Positions 1-8,007 of a stretch of 12,485 bases of DNA are shown here, one piece after another. The notes beneath the pieces are model-generated. The model did no database searches and had not been told where the DNA came from. It saw nothing but the letters and a program-made list of their open reading frames with translations. This stretch comes from Candidatus Babelota bacterium. Its GTDB lineage: Bacteria; JAGOBX01. Each line of letters opens with the position of its first letter. The first letter of the stretch is position 1. Location: the NCBI GenBank assembly GCA_017999075.1, contig JAGOBX010000055.1, positions 1-12,485 of the forward strand, given 5' to 3'. Both the position numbers and the translations under genes were made by a program.

Positions 1-35
1 TTATTCCTTATTACAATACTATATACCTTGTTTAT

Positions 36-64
36 AATATAACACAAAAAATCAAAAAAATCAA
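36..64 (-). promoter_or_regulatory. possible promoter reading out of the left edge
   Basis: On the minus strand TTGATT (59-64) is followed after 17 bases by TATATT (36-41), and an AAGGA sequence lies at 4-8, as if a gene begins just outside the window. The surrounding DNA is nearly all A and T, so such matches arise easily by chance. No hairpin with a U-tract is visible after the substrate-binding protein gene, so transcription may simply continue leftward. Confidence 0.25.
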
Positions 65-82
65 GTATTATTTTATATTTTT

Positions 83-1063
83 TTAATTAATTATTTTATC
101 CGCCTTTTTTATTACAGATTCAGGAAATTTAAAATTCAATTCATTTGCCGCCTTTAAATTAACCACCAAACTTTGATTATTTATTGAAGCAAATGAAATA
201 TTTTCAACATTTTCTCCTTTTATAATTCTCAAAACAAGTTCTGCCGCTTTACTTCCCACATCATTATAGTTATGACCAAGCCCTACGACTGCTCCTTGTT
301 CAACCATATTGGATGCAAGAATAAAAACCGGTAATTTATTTTTTCGAGCATTAGCAATTATTGATGTAATTCCTGAAGCAATCAATGAATCAGGAAATTG
401 ACAGAATGCTTCAATTTTTTTTTCACATAATGCGCCTGCTCCTGCATACAATTCTTGCAGTGTATTAGCAGGCACAGTTACAAGTTCAATATTTTCCTTT
501 GCAAGAACATCGGTTAATTTATTTTTGGAATACACGGAATAACCGTCAGAAGGACAAAATACAGCGCCAACTTTTCTTATGTTAGGTATACTTTCCTTTA
601 AAATCGGGATGATCTCTTCAAAAGGAGCTGAAGTTAAAATTCCGGTTACATTTTTCACTGATGTATCTACTCCGGCAAGTTCAGGACTATCAATAAATGT
701 GGCTATTATAGGTATATGTTTTGTTTTCTTTATTGCAGTCTGAACAGCAGGAGTAGTAACCCCTAAAATCACATCATATTTTTCGTTTATAAAAATATCT
801 ATAATAGAGTTTAAAGTTCCTATGTCCCCTTGAGCACTTCTGATTTTTATTTCATAATTATCCTTTAAAAGCAGACTCATCTGTTTGCTAAATCCTGATT
901 CCATTTCTTCAATTGCTGAAGCATCGACAAATTTAGCAATTGCTATTTTCCAAGTTTTACCTGTATTTTTCTTTTTATTCTTTTTTAAAAGTATTGAAGA
1001 TGCGATTGCGATAACTATTATTATAATTATTAGTATAAGAGTAAACGAAAATTTTTTTACCAT
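83..1063 (-). CDS. ABC transporter substrate-binding protein, TrpX/PF04392 type
   Basis: This 326-residue protein matches the ABC_sub_bind family (PF04392), whose members are the extracytoplasmic binding components of small-molecule, often amino-acid-like, uptake systems. Residues 38-60 form the first strand and helix of the fold. The segment around TTPAVQTAIKKTKHIPIIAT and the later NVTGILTSAP are typical family motifs. Residues 7-26 are a hydrophobic helix followed by the basic stretch KKNKKK (27-32). No lipobox cysteine is present, so the protein is probably held by an uncleaved N-terminal membrane anchor rather than as a lipoprotein. It begins 15 bases after the upstream FliD-like gene, without a clear SD site, and is probably co-transcribed with it. 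No permease or ATPase gene is visible in the window. The ligand cannot be read from sequence. Confidence 0.85.
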   Translation of the reverse strand: MVKKFSFTLILIIIIIVIAIASSILLKKNKKKNTGKTWKIAIAKFVDASAIEEMESGFSKQMSLLLKDNYEIKIRSAQGDIGTLNSIIDIFINEKYDVILGVTTPAVQTAIKKTKHIPIIATFIDSPELAGVDTSVKNVTGILTSAPFEEIIPILKESIPNIRKVGAVFCPSDGYSVYSKNKLTDVLAKENIELVTVPANTLQELYAGAGALCEKKIEAFCQFPDSLIASGITSIIANARKNKLPVFILASNMVEQGAVVGLGHNYNDVGSKAAELVLRIIKGENVENISFASINNQSLVVNLKAANELNFKFPESVIKKADKIIN

Positions 1064-1078
1064 ATTTCAAATTATATT

Positions 1079-1849
1079 TTATAAAATTTCGTTGAGGTTT
1101 CTGCCTATTCCCAAACCTGCCATCATTGAATTAATCGAATTTGAATTAAATAATGAATTCAAACTGTTTTTTATAAAATCCCTCTGATCAGCAGTGAAAT
1201 TCGACTGAAGTTCTGTAATTTTTTCTCCGGTTGAAGAATAAACAGCATCAATATCTTTACTTACACTTTTTATTACAGCAGCAGTGGAATTAGTTAAAGT
1301 TTTTATATCGGATAATCCTGATTTCAAATCTGATATTTTTGTTTCTCCTGATTTTACAGAATCATCAAATTTAGATTCGTCAAATGATAAAGTTCCATCT
1401 TCATTTTTGCTGATTCCCATATTTTTTAACGAATCAGATGGTTTGATGTTTTCAAGATCTTTTGATGTTTCTCCTGAATTTATTTTATCAGAACTTTCAA
1501 TGGCAGCATTATATGAACTCACATATTTTGAGATCTGCGCTTTTAAACGCGATGACTGGTAAGAATCAATTGTTTGATCTGAATTTTGTGTTTCACCGCT
1601 AACAGGATTTTCATATTTCGTATCAATTTCATTTAATGAATCCGCATATGAAGACAAATTATTATTTGCAAAAGATAAAGCATCAATCTTTGAATTAAAA
1701 GAAGAATATGCCTGGAGAGTTCCAACTGAATTACTGAATTCACTCGTAAAATTTTTTATCGACTGGTCATATTCTGAATCACCAAATTTTGATTTCCACG
1801 TTTCACTTTGAACCAGCTCGTTTAATTTTACTATTTCATTTATCCTCAT
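1079..1849 (-). CDS. short FliD-like (flagellar cap-like) protein
   Basis: This is a 256-residue, Ser/Asn/Asp-rich protein without cysteine or a signal peptide. Residues 104-161 resemble the C-terminal region of flagellar filament cap protein FliD: an ISKYVSSYNAAI segment (helix with the VxxYN pattern), then a shortened linker, then MGISKNEDGTLSFDESKF (144-161), close to the family pattern LGI-x-DGTLSxD. The rest is probably helical and coiled-coil-like. True FliD is usually much longer, with D2/D3 domains that are missing here. A good SD site GGAGG (1856-1860) lies 6 bases before the ATG, supporting this start. It is the first gene behind a strong promoter and precedes the substrate-binding protein gene. 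The role is unknown; a secreted or filament-associated protein exported without a Sec signal is an inference. No other flagellar gene is visible. Confidence 0.6.
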   Translation of the reverse strand: MRINEIVKLNELVQSETWKSKFGDSEYDQSIKNFTSEFSNSVGTLQAYSSFNSKIDALSFANNNLSSYADSLNEIDTKYENPVSGETQNSDQTIDSYQSSRLKAQISKYVSSYNAAIESSDKINSGETSKDLENIKPSDSLKNMGISKNEDGTLSFDESKFDDSVKSGETKISDLKSGLSDIKTLTNSTAAVIKSVSKDIDAVYSSTGEKITELQSNFTADQRDFIKNSLNSLFNSNSINSMMAGLGIGRNLNEIL

Positions 1850-1855
1850 ATATTT

Positions 1856-1860
1856 CCTCC
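1856..1860 (-). promoter_or_regulatory. Shine-Dalgarno site of the FliD-like gene
   Basis: GGAGG on the minus strand lies 6 bases before the ATG at 1849. It supports that start codon and standard anti-SD initiation in this organism. Confidence 0.8.
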
Positions 1861-1933
1861 TTGAATTTTAAAACCTTTTTATCAATATTCCGAATTATAT
1901 CTAAAATTTTTTTAACCTTATTATTTTACTTTA

Positions 1934-1962
1934 AATATAGCATAAATATTCACTTGTGTCAA
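1934..1962 (-). promoter_or_regulatory. sigma70-type promoter for the FliD-like gene and the binding-protein gene
   Basis: On the minus strand a perfect -35 TTGACA (1957-1962) is followed after exactly 17 bases by TATATT (1934-1939), preceded by TGC, which makes an extended -10 element. Transcription would start near 1927, leaving a leader of about 77 bases before the ATG at 1849. No riboswitch or attenuator structure was recognised in that leader. Confidence 0.72.
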
Positions 1963-1977
1963 ATTAAAAAATTTAAG

Positions 1978-2006
1978 TTGACTAAATAAATTTTTAAAAT
2001 TAAAAT
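1978..2006 (+). promoter_or_regulatory. sigma70-type promoter for the 2048-7946 operon
   Basis: TTGACT (1978-1983) and TAAAAT (2001-2006), each one base from consensus, are separated by 17 bases. Transcription would start about 35 bases before the TPR-SPOR start codon. The -35 element lies only 15 bases from the -35 of the oppositely directed promoter, so the two are back-to-back. The AT-rich context lowers certainty. Confidence 0.55.
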
Positions 2007-2047
2007 CAAATCATAATTTCAAAATAATATAATTTTTAAAGTTTAGT

Positions 2048-2980
2048 ATGAAAAAAAAAAAATTATGTTTCTCTCTATATATATTTTTTTTTATATTTGT
2101 TTATCCGTACAGCGTTAATTCAAAATCAGCGCTTGAATTATATAATTCCGCATTAAAAATTGAAGACAGCGGCAAATCCGAACAGTTATTGAAAATTATA
2201 GCATCAGACTATCCAGAAAGTCCGTTTGCTCAAAAATCTTTATTCCGTCTCGGAGAAATTAATTTTTTAAAAAAAAATTATTCTGCAGCTTCTGAATATT
2301 TTGAAAAAATCATTAAATTATATAATAATTCGGATTTGTATAAAGATTCATTATATAAATATGCTGTATCAAAATATCTTGACGGAAAAACTTTCGAAGC
2401 AGAAAATATTTTAAAAGAATACCTGAGAACTTATCCTGATGATTCGAGAAAACAGGAAATTTTCATTAAAATAGCTGATATATATTTTAATAATGGAGAA
2501 ATTGCAGAAGCTATAAATCAATACACTAACAGTCTATCAATTTTTAATACCAATGATTATAAAAGCTGGGCATACTTTCAGCTTGGGAATTGTTATAATT
2601 ACGCAAACCAATTAAACGAGGCTTTTGTGGCGTATATGACAGTAATAAAATTTTATCAGAATTCTATGGAATATTATAAATCACTCGAAATGATAGATCA
2701 ACTCAAACAAAAAAAAATAAATATTGATTATAAAGTTATTCAAGATAATAATCCGGCTTATAAATTTTATATACAGCTCGGAGCTTTTAAAAGTAAAGAA
2801 AACGCAGAAAAACTTGTGGATACTTTCAAAAATGATAAAGACCACAAACAAAAAATTATAAAAATTTCTTTAGAAGATAATTTCTATAAAGTCAGGCTCG
2901 GAAATTTTTTCAGTTTTGAAGAAGCTAACAAGTATAAACGAGATTATTCTTTGGGCGGATTTATTTTAACCGAAAATTAA
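2048..2980 (+). CDS. TPR-repeat protein with C-terminal SPOR domain
   Basis: This 310-residue envelope protein has a basic, very hydrophobic N-terminus (1-25) that acts as signal peptide or anchor. About four TPR-like helical repeats follow, near residues 60-93, 99-130, 135-166 and 171-205, of the kind seen in YbgF/CpoB and BamD. Residues 237-308 form a SPOR domain, recognised by FYIQLGAFKSKENAEKL and YKVRLGNFFSFEEA. SPOR domains bind peptidoglycan stripped of stem peptides, usually at division sites, and TPR repeats scaffold other proteins, so a periplasmic scaffold is likely. The start codon is followed directly by a run of 12 A bases, and no SD is evident. It is the first gene of a tight operon; the radical SAM gene starts 13 bases after its stop. 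The link to that enzyme is unknown. Confidence 0.85.
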   Translation: MKKKKLCFSLYIFFFIFVYPYSVNSKSALELYNSALKIEDSGKSEQLLKIIASDYPESPFAQKSLFRLGEINFLKKNYSAASEYFEKIIKLYNNSDLYKDSLYKYAVSKYLDGKTFEAENILKEYLRTYPDDSRKQEIFIKIADIYFNNGEIAEAINQYTNSLSIFNTNDYKSWAYFQLGNCYNYANQLNEAFVAYMTVIKFYQNSMEYYKSLEMIDQLKQKKINIDYKVIQDNNPAYKFYIQLGAFKSKENAEKLVDTFKNDKDHKQKIIKISLEDNFYKVRLGNFFSFEEANKYKRDYSLGGFILTEN

Positions 2981-2993
2981 TTTTATTTAAACC

Positions 2994-4373
2994 ATGCTGG
3001 ATAAAATATTACTGTTGAATCCGCCTGTATTCGGCGGAAAGAGGTATATTCGATCAGGATATTGCAATTCCGTTTCAAAAGGCGGATATTATTGGTCCCC
3101 TATAGACTTGCTGGTTCAAAGCGGAATACTTAAAAACAATTTCGATATTAGTGTATTAGACGCTTCTGCTTTAAATTTATCTCCTGAAAAAACCATAAAA
3201 TTTCTTTATAAAAATCATAATGATTTTTTTGGAATGTTTTTCATATCAAGCTTAGCTTCATATCAATATGATTTTCCTTTCGCTGAAAAATTAAAAACTG
3301 ATTTTAATATAAAAAAAATACTTGTAAGCGCAGGATTTTTATTATTCGATAATTCAAAATATTTACAAAATTATAAAGCTATTGACGGAGTTTTGTTAGA
3401 TTATACTTCAAACGAATCTATAGATTTTTTTAAAAATGAAAAAAAAGATTATTCATTTATTTCCACCTCATCAAACATAAAAAATATTGAACAAATTAAC
3501 CGCATTTCAAATATTCAATTTGAATATCCTGTTCCGCTCCATTTAAAATTTCCGTTAAAACAATATTATATGCCTAATTGCAAAAAACTTCCTATGACAA
3601 ATATAATAACCAACCTTGGATGCCCTTTTAAATGCGGGTTCTGTACATGGTCAGCATTAAAATACAGACAAAGAAAAATTGAAAATACAATAGAAGAACT
3701 AAAATATCTGAATAATAACGGTATATCCGAAATAATGTTTATTGATCCGACTTTCGGGGCAAATAAAAAATATACCGAAACTCTGCTTAAACAAATAATT
3801 TATGAAAAAATAAATATCGGATTCAGCATCGAATGCCGTGTTGATTTGATTGAAGAAAATTTTATCAAACTTCTTAAAAACGCCGGATGCCACAGCATAA
3901 CTTTCGGAATAGAATCAGGAAATGATGAAATACTTAAAAATATAAAAAAAGGATTTAGTGTTGCCGATATAAAAAAGGCGTTTTCATTATGTCATAAATA
4001 CTCATTAAAACCTACCGGACATTTTATAATAGGATTACCTGGTGAATCCGTTCAGACCATTACCGATACAATAAATCTTGCAATAGAATTAGACTGCGAT
4101 TTTGCTTCATTTAACATAGTAATGCCTCTCCCCGGAACTGAAATGTTTAAAAAATACAATTTTACAGAAGCGGTATCATGCAGCGATGTCGAATCTCCGC
4201 TATTAAATGAAAACGTTTCTTTAACTCCGGATGAAATTGTAAAATATTCTAAATTTGCATTCAAAAAATTTTATTTCAGACCTAAATATATTCTTAAAAC
4301 AATTTTAAAATTTAAAAACTGGGTTCAATTAAAAATTATTTTACGCGAATTTTTTTTAAGTTTAAAAAGATAA
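2994..4373 (+). CDS. B12-binding-type radical SAM protein, substrate unknown
   Basis: This 459-residue enzyme has the layout of cobalamin-binding radical SAM proteins. Residues 1-160 have a Rossmann-like pattern (KILLLNPP at 4-11, ISVLDASALN at 52-61). The DxHxxG motif of base-off/His-on cobalamin binding is absent, as in many members. The radical SAM core follows: the [4Fe-4S] cluster motif CPFKCGFC (Cys210, Cys214, Cys217), EIMFIDPTFG (246-255), the GIESG glycine motif (305-309) and the conserved HFIIGLPGES (343-352). Such enzymes cleave S-adenosylmethionine to a 5'-deoxyadenosyl radical for methylations, rearrangements or cyclisations. The C-terminal 40 residues are basic and may contact membrane or partner. 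It sits between the TPR-SPOR gene and the GH57 gene, suggesting a lipid, hopanoid-like or glycan substrate, but this is inference. No precursor peptide gene was seen nearby. Confidence 0.85.
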   Translation: MLDKILLLNPPVFGGKRYIRSGYCNSVSKGGYYWSPIDLLVQSGILKNNFDISVLDASALNLSPEKTIKFLYKNHNDFFGMFFISSLASYQYDFPFAEKLKTDFNIKKILVSAGFLLFDNSKYLQNYKAIDGVLLDYTSNESIDFFKNEKKDYSFISTSSNIKNIEQINRISNIQFEYPVPLHLKFPLKQYYMPNCKKLPMTNIITNLGCPFKCGFCTWSALKYRQRKIENTIEELKYLNNNGISEIMFIDPTFGANKKYTETLLKQIIYEKINIGFSIECRVDLIEENFIKLLKNAGCHSITFGIESGNDEILKNIKKGFSVADIKKAFSLCHKYSLKPTGHFIIGLPGESVQTITDTINLAIELDCDFASFNIVMPLPGTEMFKKYNFTEAVSCSDVESPLLNENVSLTPDEIVKYSKFAFKKFYFRPKYILKTILKFKNWVQLKIILREFFLSLKR

Positions 4374-4387
4374 TTATAAAACTTTAT

Positions 4388-4392
4388 GGAGG
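4388..4392 (+). promoter_or_regulatory. Shine-Dalgarno site of the GH57 gene
   Basis: GGAGG lies 12 bases before the ATG at 4405, a long spacing. No better in-frame start was found closer to it, and the LHSHFYQPP motif begins eight residues in, so the assigned start is well supported. Confidence 0.6.
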
Positions 4393-4404
4393 AAACTATT
4401 TACA

Positions 4405-6756
4405 ATGACTACTAAATATTTTTGTCTTCACTCTCATTTTTATCAGCCTCCCCGTGAAAATCCCTGGTTAAATATAGTAGAAACACAGCCGTCTGCATTT
4501 CCATCTCATGACTGGAATGACAGAATAACTTCCGAATGTTATTATCCAAACGGATTCGGAAAAATATTAAATGGAAATTCTGTGTTAAAAATAATTAATA
4601 ATTATGCATACATGAATTTTAATTTTGGTCCTACTCTTCTTGTATGGCTTGAAAGAAATAATCCTGTAATTTACGAACGAATTATACAGGGTGATAAGTT
4701 AAGCAGAAAAATTTTTGAAGGATGCGGCGGCGCGATTGCCCAGGTTTATAACCACATAATAATGCCTCTCGCTGCAAGACGCGATAAAATCATACAAATC
4801 GAATGGGGAATAAAAGATTTCGAACACAGGTTCGGCAGATACCCTGAAGGGATGTGGCTTGCAGAAACTGCAGCAGACTCAGAAACGCTTGAAATACTTG
4901 CTGATTATGGAATAAAATATACAGTATTATCTCCTTACCAGGCTCACTCATTTTTTGAAAACAACAGATGGTGTAATATCCATTCAGGAAATTTTGATGT
5001 AACAATCCCTTATAAACTGCATTTAAAAAATAACAAAAGTATAATCATTGTATTTTATGAAGCTCACCTGTCAAAAGCTGCGGCATTTGAAAATATACTC
5101 GAAAATGGCGATAACTTTATGAACGCTATAAACTCAAAATTCAAAAACAATTTTCCTCACAACCAGCTTATAACAATGGCTACTGACGGAGAAACATATG
5201 GACATCATAAAAAATTCGGAGAACTTGCATTGTCTTATGTTTTCAATAATCTTGAGAATTCAAAAAAAATAAAAGTATGTAATATTTCTTATTATTTGAG
5301 TAAAAACAATTATTTCAAAGAAATTAAAATACATGAAAAATCATCGTGGAGTTGCGCTCACGGCGTAGGCAGATGGTCTGATAATTGCGGATGTAAAATT
5401 GATAATTCAGTAAGATGGAACCAAAAATGGCGGTTTCATCTGCGCAATGCTATGAATTCGCTTAAATATGAATTGGATATTATTTACGATTCTGAATTAA
5501 AAAAATATGTAACTGATGAAAAAACCAAACACCAAATTCTTTCAGATTATATTCTGCTTGCTAATAACCATAATTTAACTGAAAAAAATGTAATACGGTT
5601 TTTAAAAAATTTTAATCTTGAAATTGATTTCAGGGATAAGATAATTTCTCTGCTTGAAATGCAGAAATATTCACAGTATATGTTCACAAGCTGCGGATGG
5701 TTCTTCGATGAAATTTCAGGATTGGAAGCTACGCAGATAATAAAATACGCGTATTATGCAATAGAAATAGCAAAAAAATTCAATAAAAATCTGGAACCTT
5801 TTTTCATAAATTGTCTGCGTCCAGCTGAAAGCAATCTGCCAGAATATAAAAATGGGGAAAATATTTTTCATTTACTTGTAAAACCATCAAAATTCGATAA
5901 ACCTTTAATAGCTGCAATAGCAGCAGCATATGACATGTATAAATATGAAACTTCAAAAAAAAATATCTTATTCAACTACGATATAAATATAATATTCTCA
6001 AAAGTTGTTCATAATAAAAAAAATATAAGTTATGTTATTGAATTGAAATCTCCAATAGATTTTCCCGAATCATATTATCTCGTGTTAATAAATAAAACTA
6101 TAAAGTTTACTGAAAAATATTCTGTAAAATGCCTGAGCGATCCGGCTGAATATATTGAAAAAATTAAAAATGGGGAAAACATTGAATTTGATAATATATT
6201 CTCATTTTCAGATTTTCCTCAGGATGCAAGAATAAAATTATTAAAAACAAATGTTGTTATAAATCTGAGAAAATATTCAAAATTTTTCAGGAAATTTTAT
6301 GACAGCATAGACTTTTATAAGAAAAGCATTGAAAACCCTGATATTTATCTGCCTCCGGTAGTTAAATCAATTATGCAGGAAGTAATTTATACGAGATTAT
6401 ACGACAGCATAGAAAAAAATGATATTGAAACTCTCCAGAAACTTGTCGAGCCGTCTGTAATATGGAATGTTCAATTTTACAATTCTTTGATTCATAAAGA
6501 AGCTAATAAAACTTTATCGTATCAGCTTAATCTTCTGCTTTCCTCGATAACGTACGATTTGTTTGATAAAAAAATTTATACTGATTTTATTAAACTTATA
6601 GATGTTTATAGAAAAATAAATCTCCATACTAATCTTCCTGAAATTCAGGATGAATTCTATAATTTTTATACTAAATTTTCAGCGGAAAAAAATCAATATG
6701 GCGCTGAAGTTCATTATATAATTGAAAAATTACGCGAACATATTATGTATAAATGA
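4405..6756 (+). CDS. glycoside hydrolase family 57 protein with DUF3536
   Basis: This 783-residue protein contains a GH57 catalytic domain, residues 1 to about 300, in the retaining alpha-glucan-active family. Visible family regions are LHSHFYQPPRE (8-18), GGAIAQVYNHIIMPL (108-122), GMWLAET (149-155) with Glu154 as likely nucleophile, and MATDGETYGHH (258-268) with Asp261 as likely acid/base. The DUF3536 part follows, with SWSCAHGVGRWSDNCGC (314-330) and FTSCGWFFDEISGLEATQ (427-444) as hallmarks. The remaining 250 residues are less conserved and helical. There is no signal peptide, so it should be cytoplasmic. Known GH57 enzymes include amylases, branching enzymes and 4-alpha-glucanotransferases; this DUF3536 subgroup is poorly characterised. 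The length is normal for it. Its end overlaps the GT87-like gene by ATGA, implying translational coupling and a shared role in glycan metabolism. Confidence 0.9.
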   Translation: MTTKYFCLHSHFYQPPRENPWLNIVETQPSAFPSHDWNDRITSECYYPNGFGKILNGNSVLKIINNYAYMNFNFGPTLLVWLERNNPVIYERIIQGDKLSRKIFEGCGGAIAQVYNHIIMPLAARRDKIIQIEWGIKDFEHRFGRYPEGMWLAETAADSETLEILADYGIKYTVLSPYQAHSFFENNRWCNIHSGNFDVTIPYKLHLKNNKSIIIVFYEAHLSKAAAFENILENGDNFMNAINSKFKNNFPHNQLITMATDGETYGHHKKFGELALSYVFNNLENSKKIKVCNISYYLSKNNYFKEIKIHEKSSWSCAHGVGRWSDNCGCKIDNSVRWNQKWRFHLRNAMNSLKYELDIIYDSELKKYVTDEKTKHQILSDYILLANNHNLTEKNVIRFLKNFNLEIDFRDKIISLLEMQKYSQYMFTSCGWFFDEISGLEATQIIKYAYYAIEIAKKFNKNLEPFFINCLRPAESNLPEYKNGENIFHLLVKPSKFDKPLIAAIAAAYDMYKYETSKKNILFNYDINIIFSKVVHNKKNISYVIELKSPIDFPESYYLVLINKTIKFTEKYSVKCLSDPAEYIEKIKNGENIEFDNIFSFSDFPQDARIKLLKTNVVINLRKYSKFFRKFYDSIDFYKKSIENPDIYLPPVVKSIMQEVIYTRLYDSIEKNDIETLQKLVEPSVIWNVQFYNSLIHKEANKTLSYQLNLLLSSITYDLFDKKIYTDFIKLIDVYRKINLHTNLPEIQDEFYNFYTKFSAEKNQYGAEVHYIIEKLREHIMYK

Positions 6757-7946
6757 AAAAAAAAATATTTTTTGTTATTTTAATCCTTATTGTTGCAGGT
6801 TTTATTATACGCTCAATAAATGCTGCAAAAAAATCATCAATGATTGATTTAAACGTAAATATTAAAGCTGCCGGTAATTTATTAAATTCAAAAGAATTGT
6901 ACTTTTTTCAGCCATATAATGGAGGATATACTTATCTTCCTGCAGTTTCTATTTTTTATATCCCGCTTAAATATTTGAGCGATAATTTCAGTCAGAACAC
7001 AGCTAAATTCTGCTGGACAATATTTAACATAATAATAGCTTTAATGTCTCTCTTAATAATTTATAAAACCGGATGTTTTGAAAATAAATCTGCAATTTCA
7101 ATTTTACTATTCATTGCACTATTTTTATTTTTTCAGCCTCTTCACCACAATATTAAATACGGAAATATTAAAATAATTCTGCTTTTCGGATATCTCTTAT
7201 TGTTTAATTTTAAAAATAATTCTTCTGCTGCAGGAATAATTTTAGGAATACTGGTTGTATTAAGCATTCAACCATTAATTTTAATACCGTATTTCATAAT
7301 TAAAAAAAAATATAAAATCATACTCGTTTCCGCAATTACAATTTCTTCTGTTATTATATTAAGTTTATTAATTGTTCCTGTTTCCGAATATATTTTATAT
7401 TTTTCAAAAGTTATTCCTCAGCTTCAATTTGAAGGTTCCAGTTCAGCTCCTTATATACAATCAATAGATGCAATGTGCAAACGCCTGTTTCTTGAATATA
7501 ATGAATATACGATAGAAATTTACAATAGTTATTTCTTAGCGTTAAAATTACCCATTATTTTAAAAGTTGGGTTTTTGTCTATCACTCTTTATTTTATATA
7601 TAAATCAAGACATATAGATGATAAAAATTATTTTCAATTTTCAATAATGTTTTTATGTATGATATTAATTCATTCAATTAATTGGGAATATCATTATACA
7701 ATAATATTGGCAGTAATAACTTTTTTTTATAAAAAAGTTGATTTTATTTCAGCAGTTTTATCTTTTAAAATAAAGTGTCAATCTGTATTTATATTATTTT
7801 TTATCTTATGTCTTTTAATAGGACTTTATTATCCTTATGATCACAAATTTTTCTTATCAGGAATTCCAATTTTTTTTACTAACACAAAATTATTTTCTCT
7901 TATAGGAATATATTTTATTTTATTAAAAAAAATAGATTTTGAATAA
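6753..7946 (+). CDS. GT87-like polytopic glycosyltransferase (DUF2029 family)
   Basis: This 397-residue integral membrane protein has roughly ten hydrophobic segments and fits the GT87/DUF2029 GT-C fold. These enzymes transfer a sugar, usually mannose, from polyprenyl phosphate on the outer face of the cytoplasmic membrane. The family signature after the first membrane helix is present as MIDLNVNIKAAG, with Asp32 at the place of the catalytic Asp of mycobacterial PimE, followed by LLNSKELY and YTYLPAVSIFYIPL. Further motifs are KYGNIK (135-140) and NWEYHYT (310-316). It is clearly paralogous to the protein at 10890-12101, which keeps the commoner KWGQIN where this one has KYGNIK. Its start codon overlaps the GH57 stop by ATGA and it ends the operon. 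Donor and acceptor are unknown. Confidence 0.75.
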   Translation: MKKKIFFVILILIVAGFIIRSINAAKKSSMIDLNVNIKAAGNLLNSKELYFFQPYNGGYTYLPAVSIFYIPLKYLSDNFSQNTAKFCWTIFNIIIALMSLLIIYKTGCFENKSAISILLFIALFLFFQPLHHNIKYGNIKIILLFGYLLLFNFKNNSSAAGIILGILVVLSIQPLILIPYFIIKKKYKIILVSAITISSVIILSLLIVPVSEYILYFSKVIPQLQFEGSSSAPYIQSIDAMCKRLFLEYNEYTIEIYNSYFLALKLPIILKVGFLSITLYFIYKSRHIDDKNYFQFSIMFLCMILIHSINWEYHYTIILAVITFFYKKVDFISAVLSFKIKCQSVFILFFILCLLIGLYYPYDHKFFLSGIPIFFTNTKLFSLIGIYFILLKKIDFE

Positions 7947-8007
7947 TTTGAAAAAAAATTATTAATAATCTATGATGCAACGATAATAGCCGATATTGAT
8001 GCTGTTA
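7947..8007. other. convergent intergenic stretch with a weak stem
   Basis: This 61-base gap separates the end of the GT87-like gene from the end of endonuclease I. It holds a run of eight A, a 12-base palindrome ATTATTAATAAT (7958-7969), and a 9-bp stem with one wobble pair on the plus strand (7982-7990 with 8001-8009, the latter entering the endonuclease stop). No convincing U-tract follows the stem on either strand, so a terminator is possible but not established. Confidence 0.3.

Noticed and set aside
1284-1562. Plus-strand open frame of 92 codons within the FliD-like gene
   Set aside because: It is a shadow of the opposite strand, with low-complexity composition and no SD.
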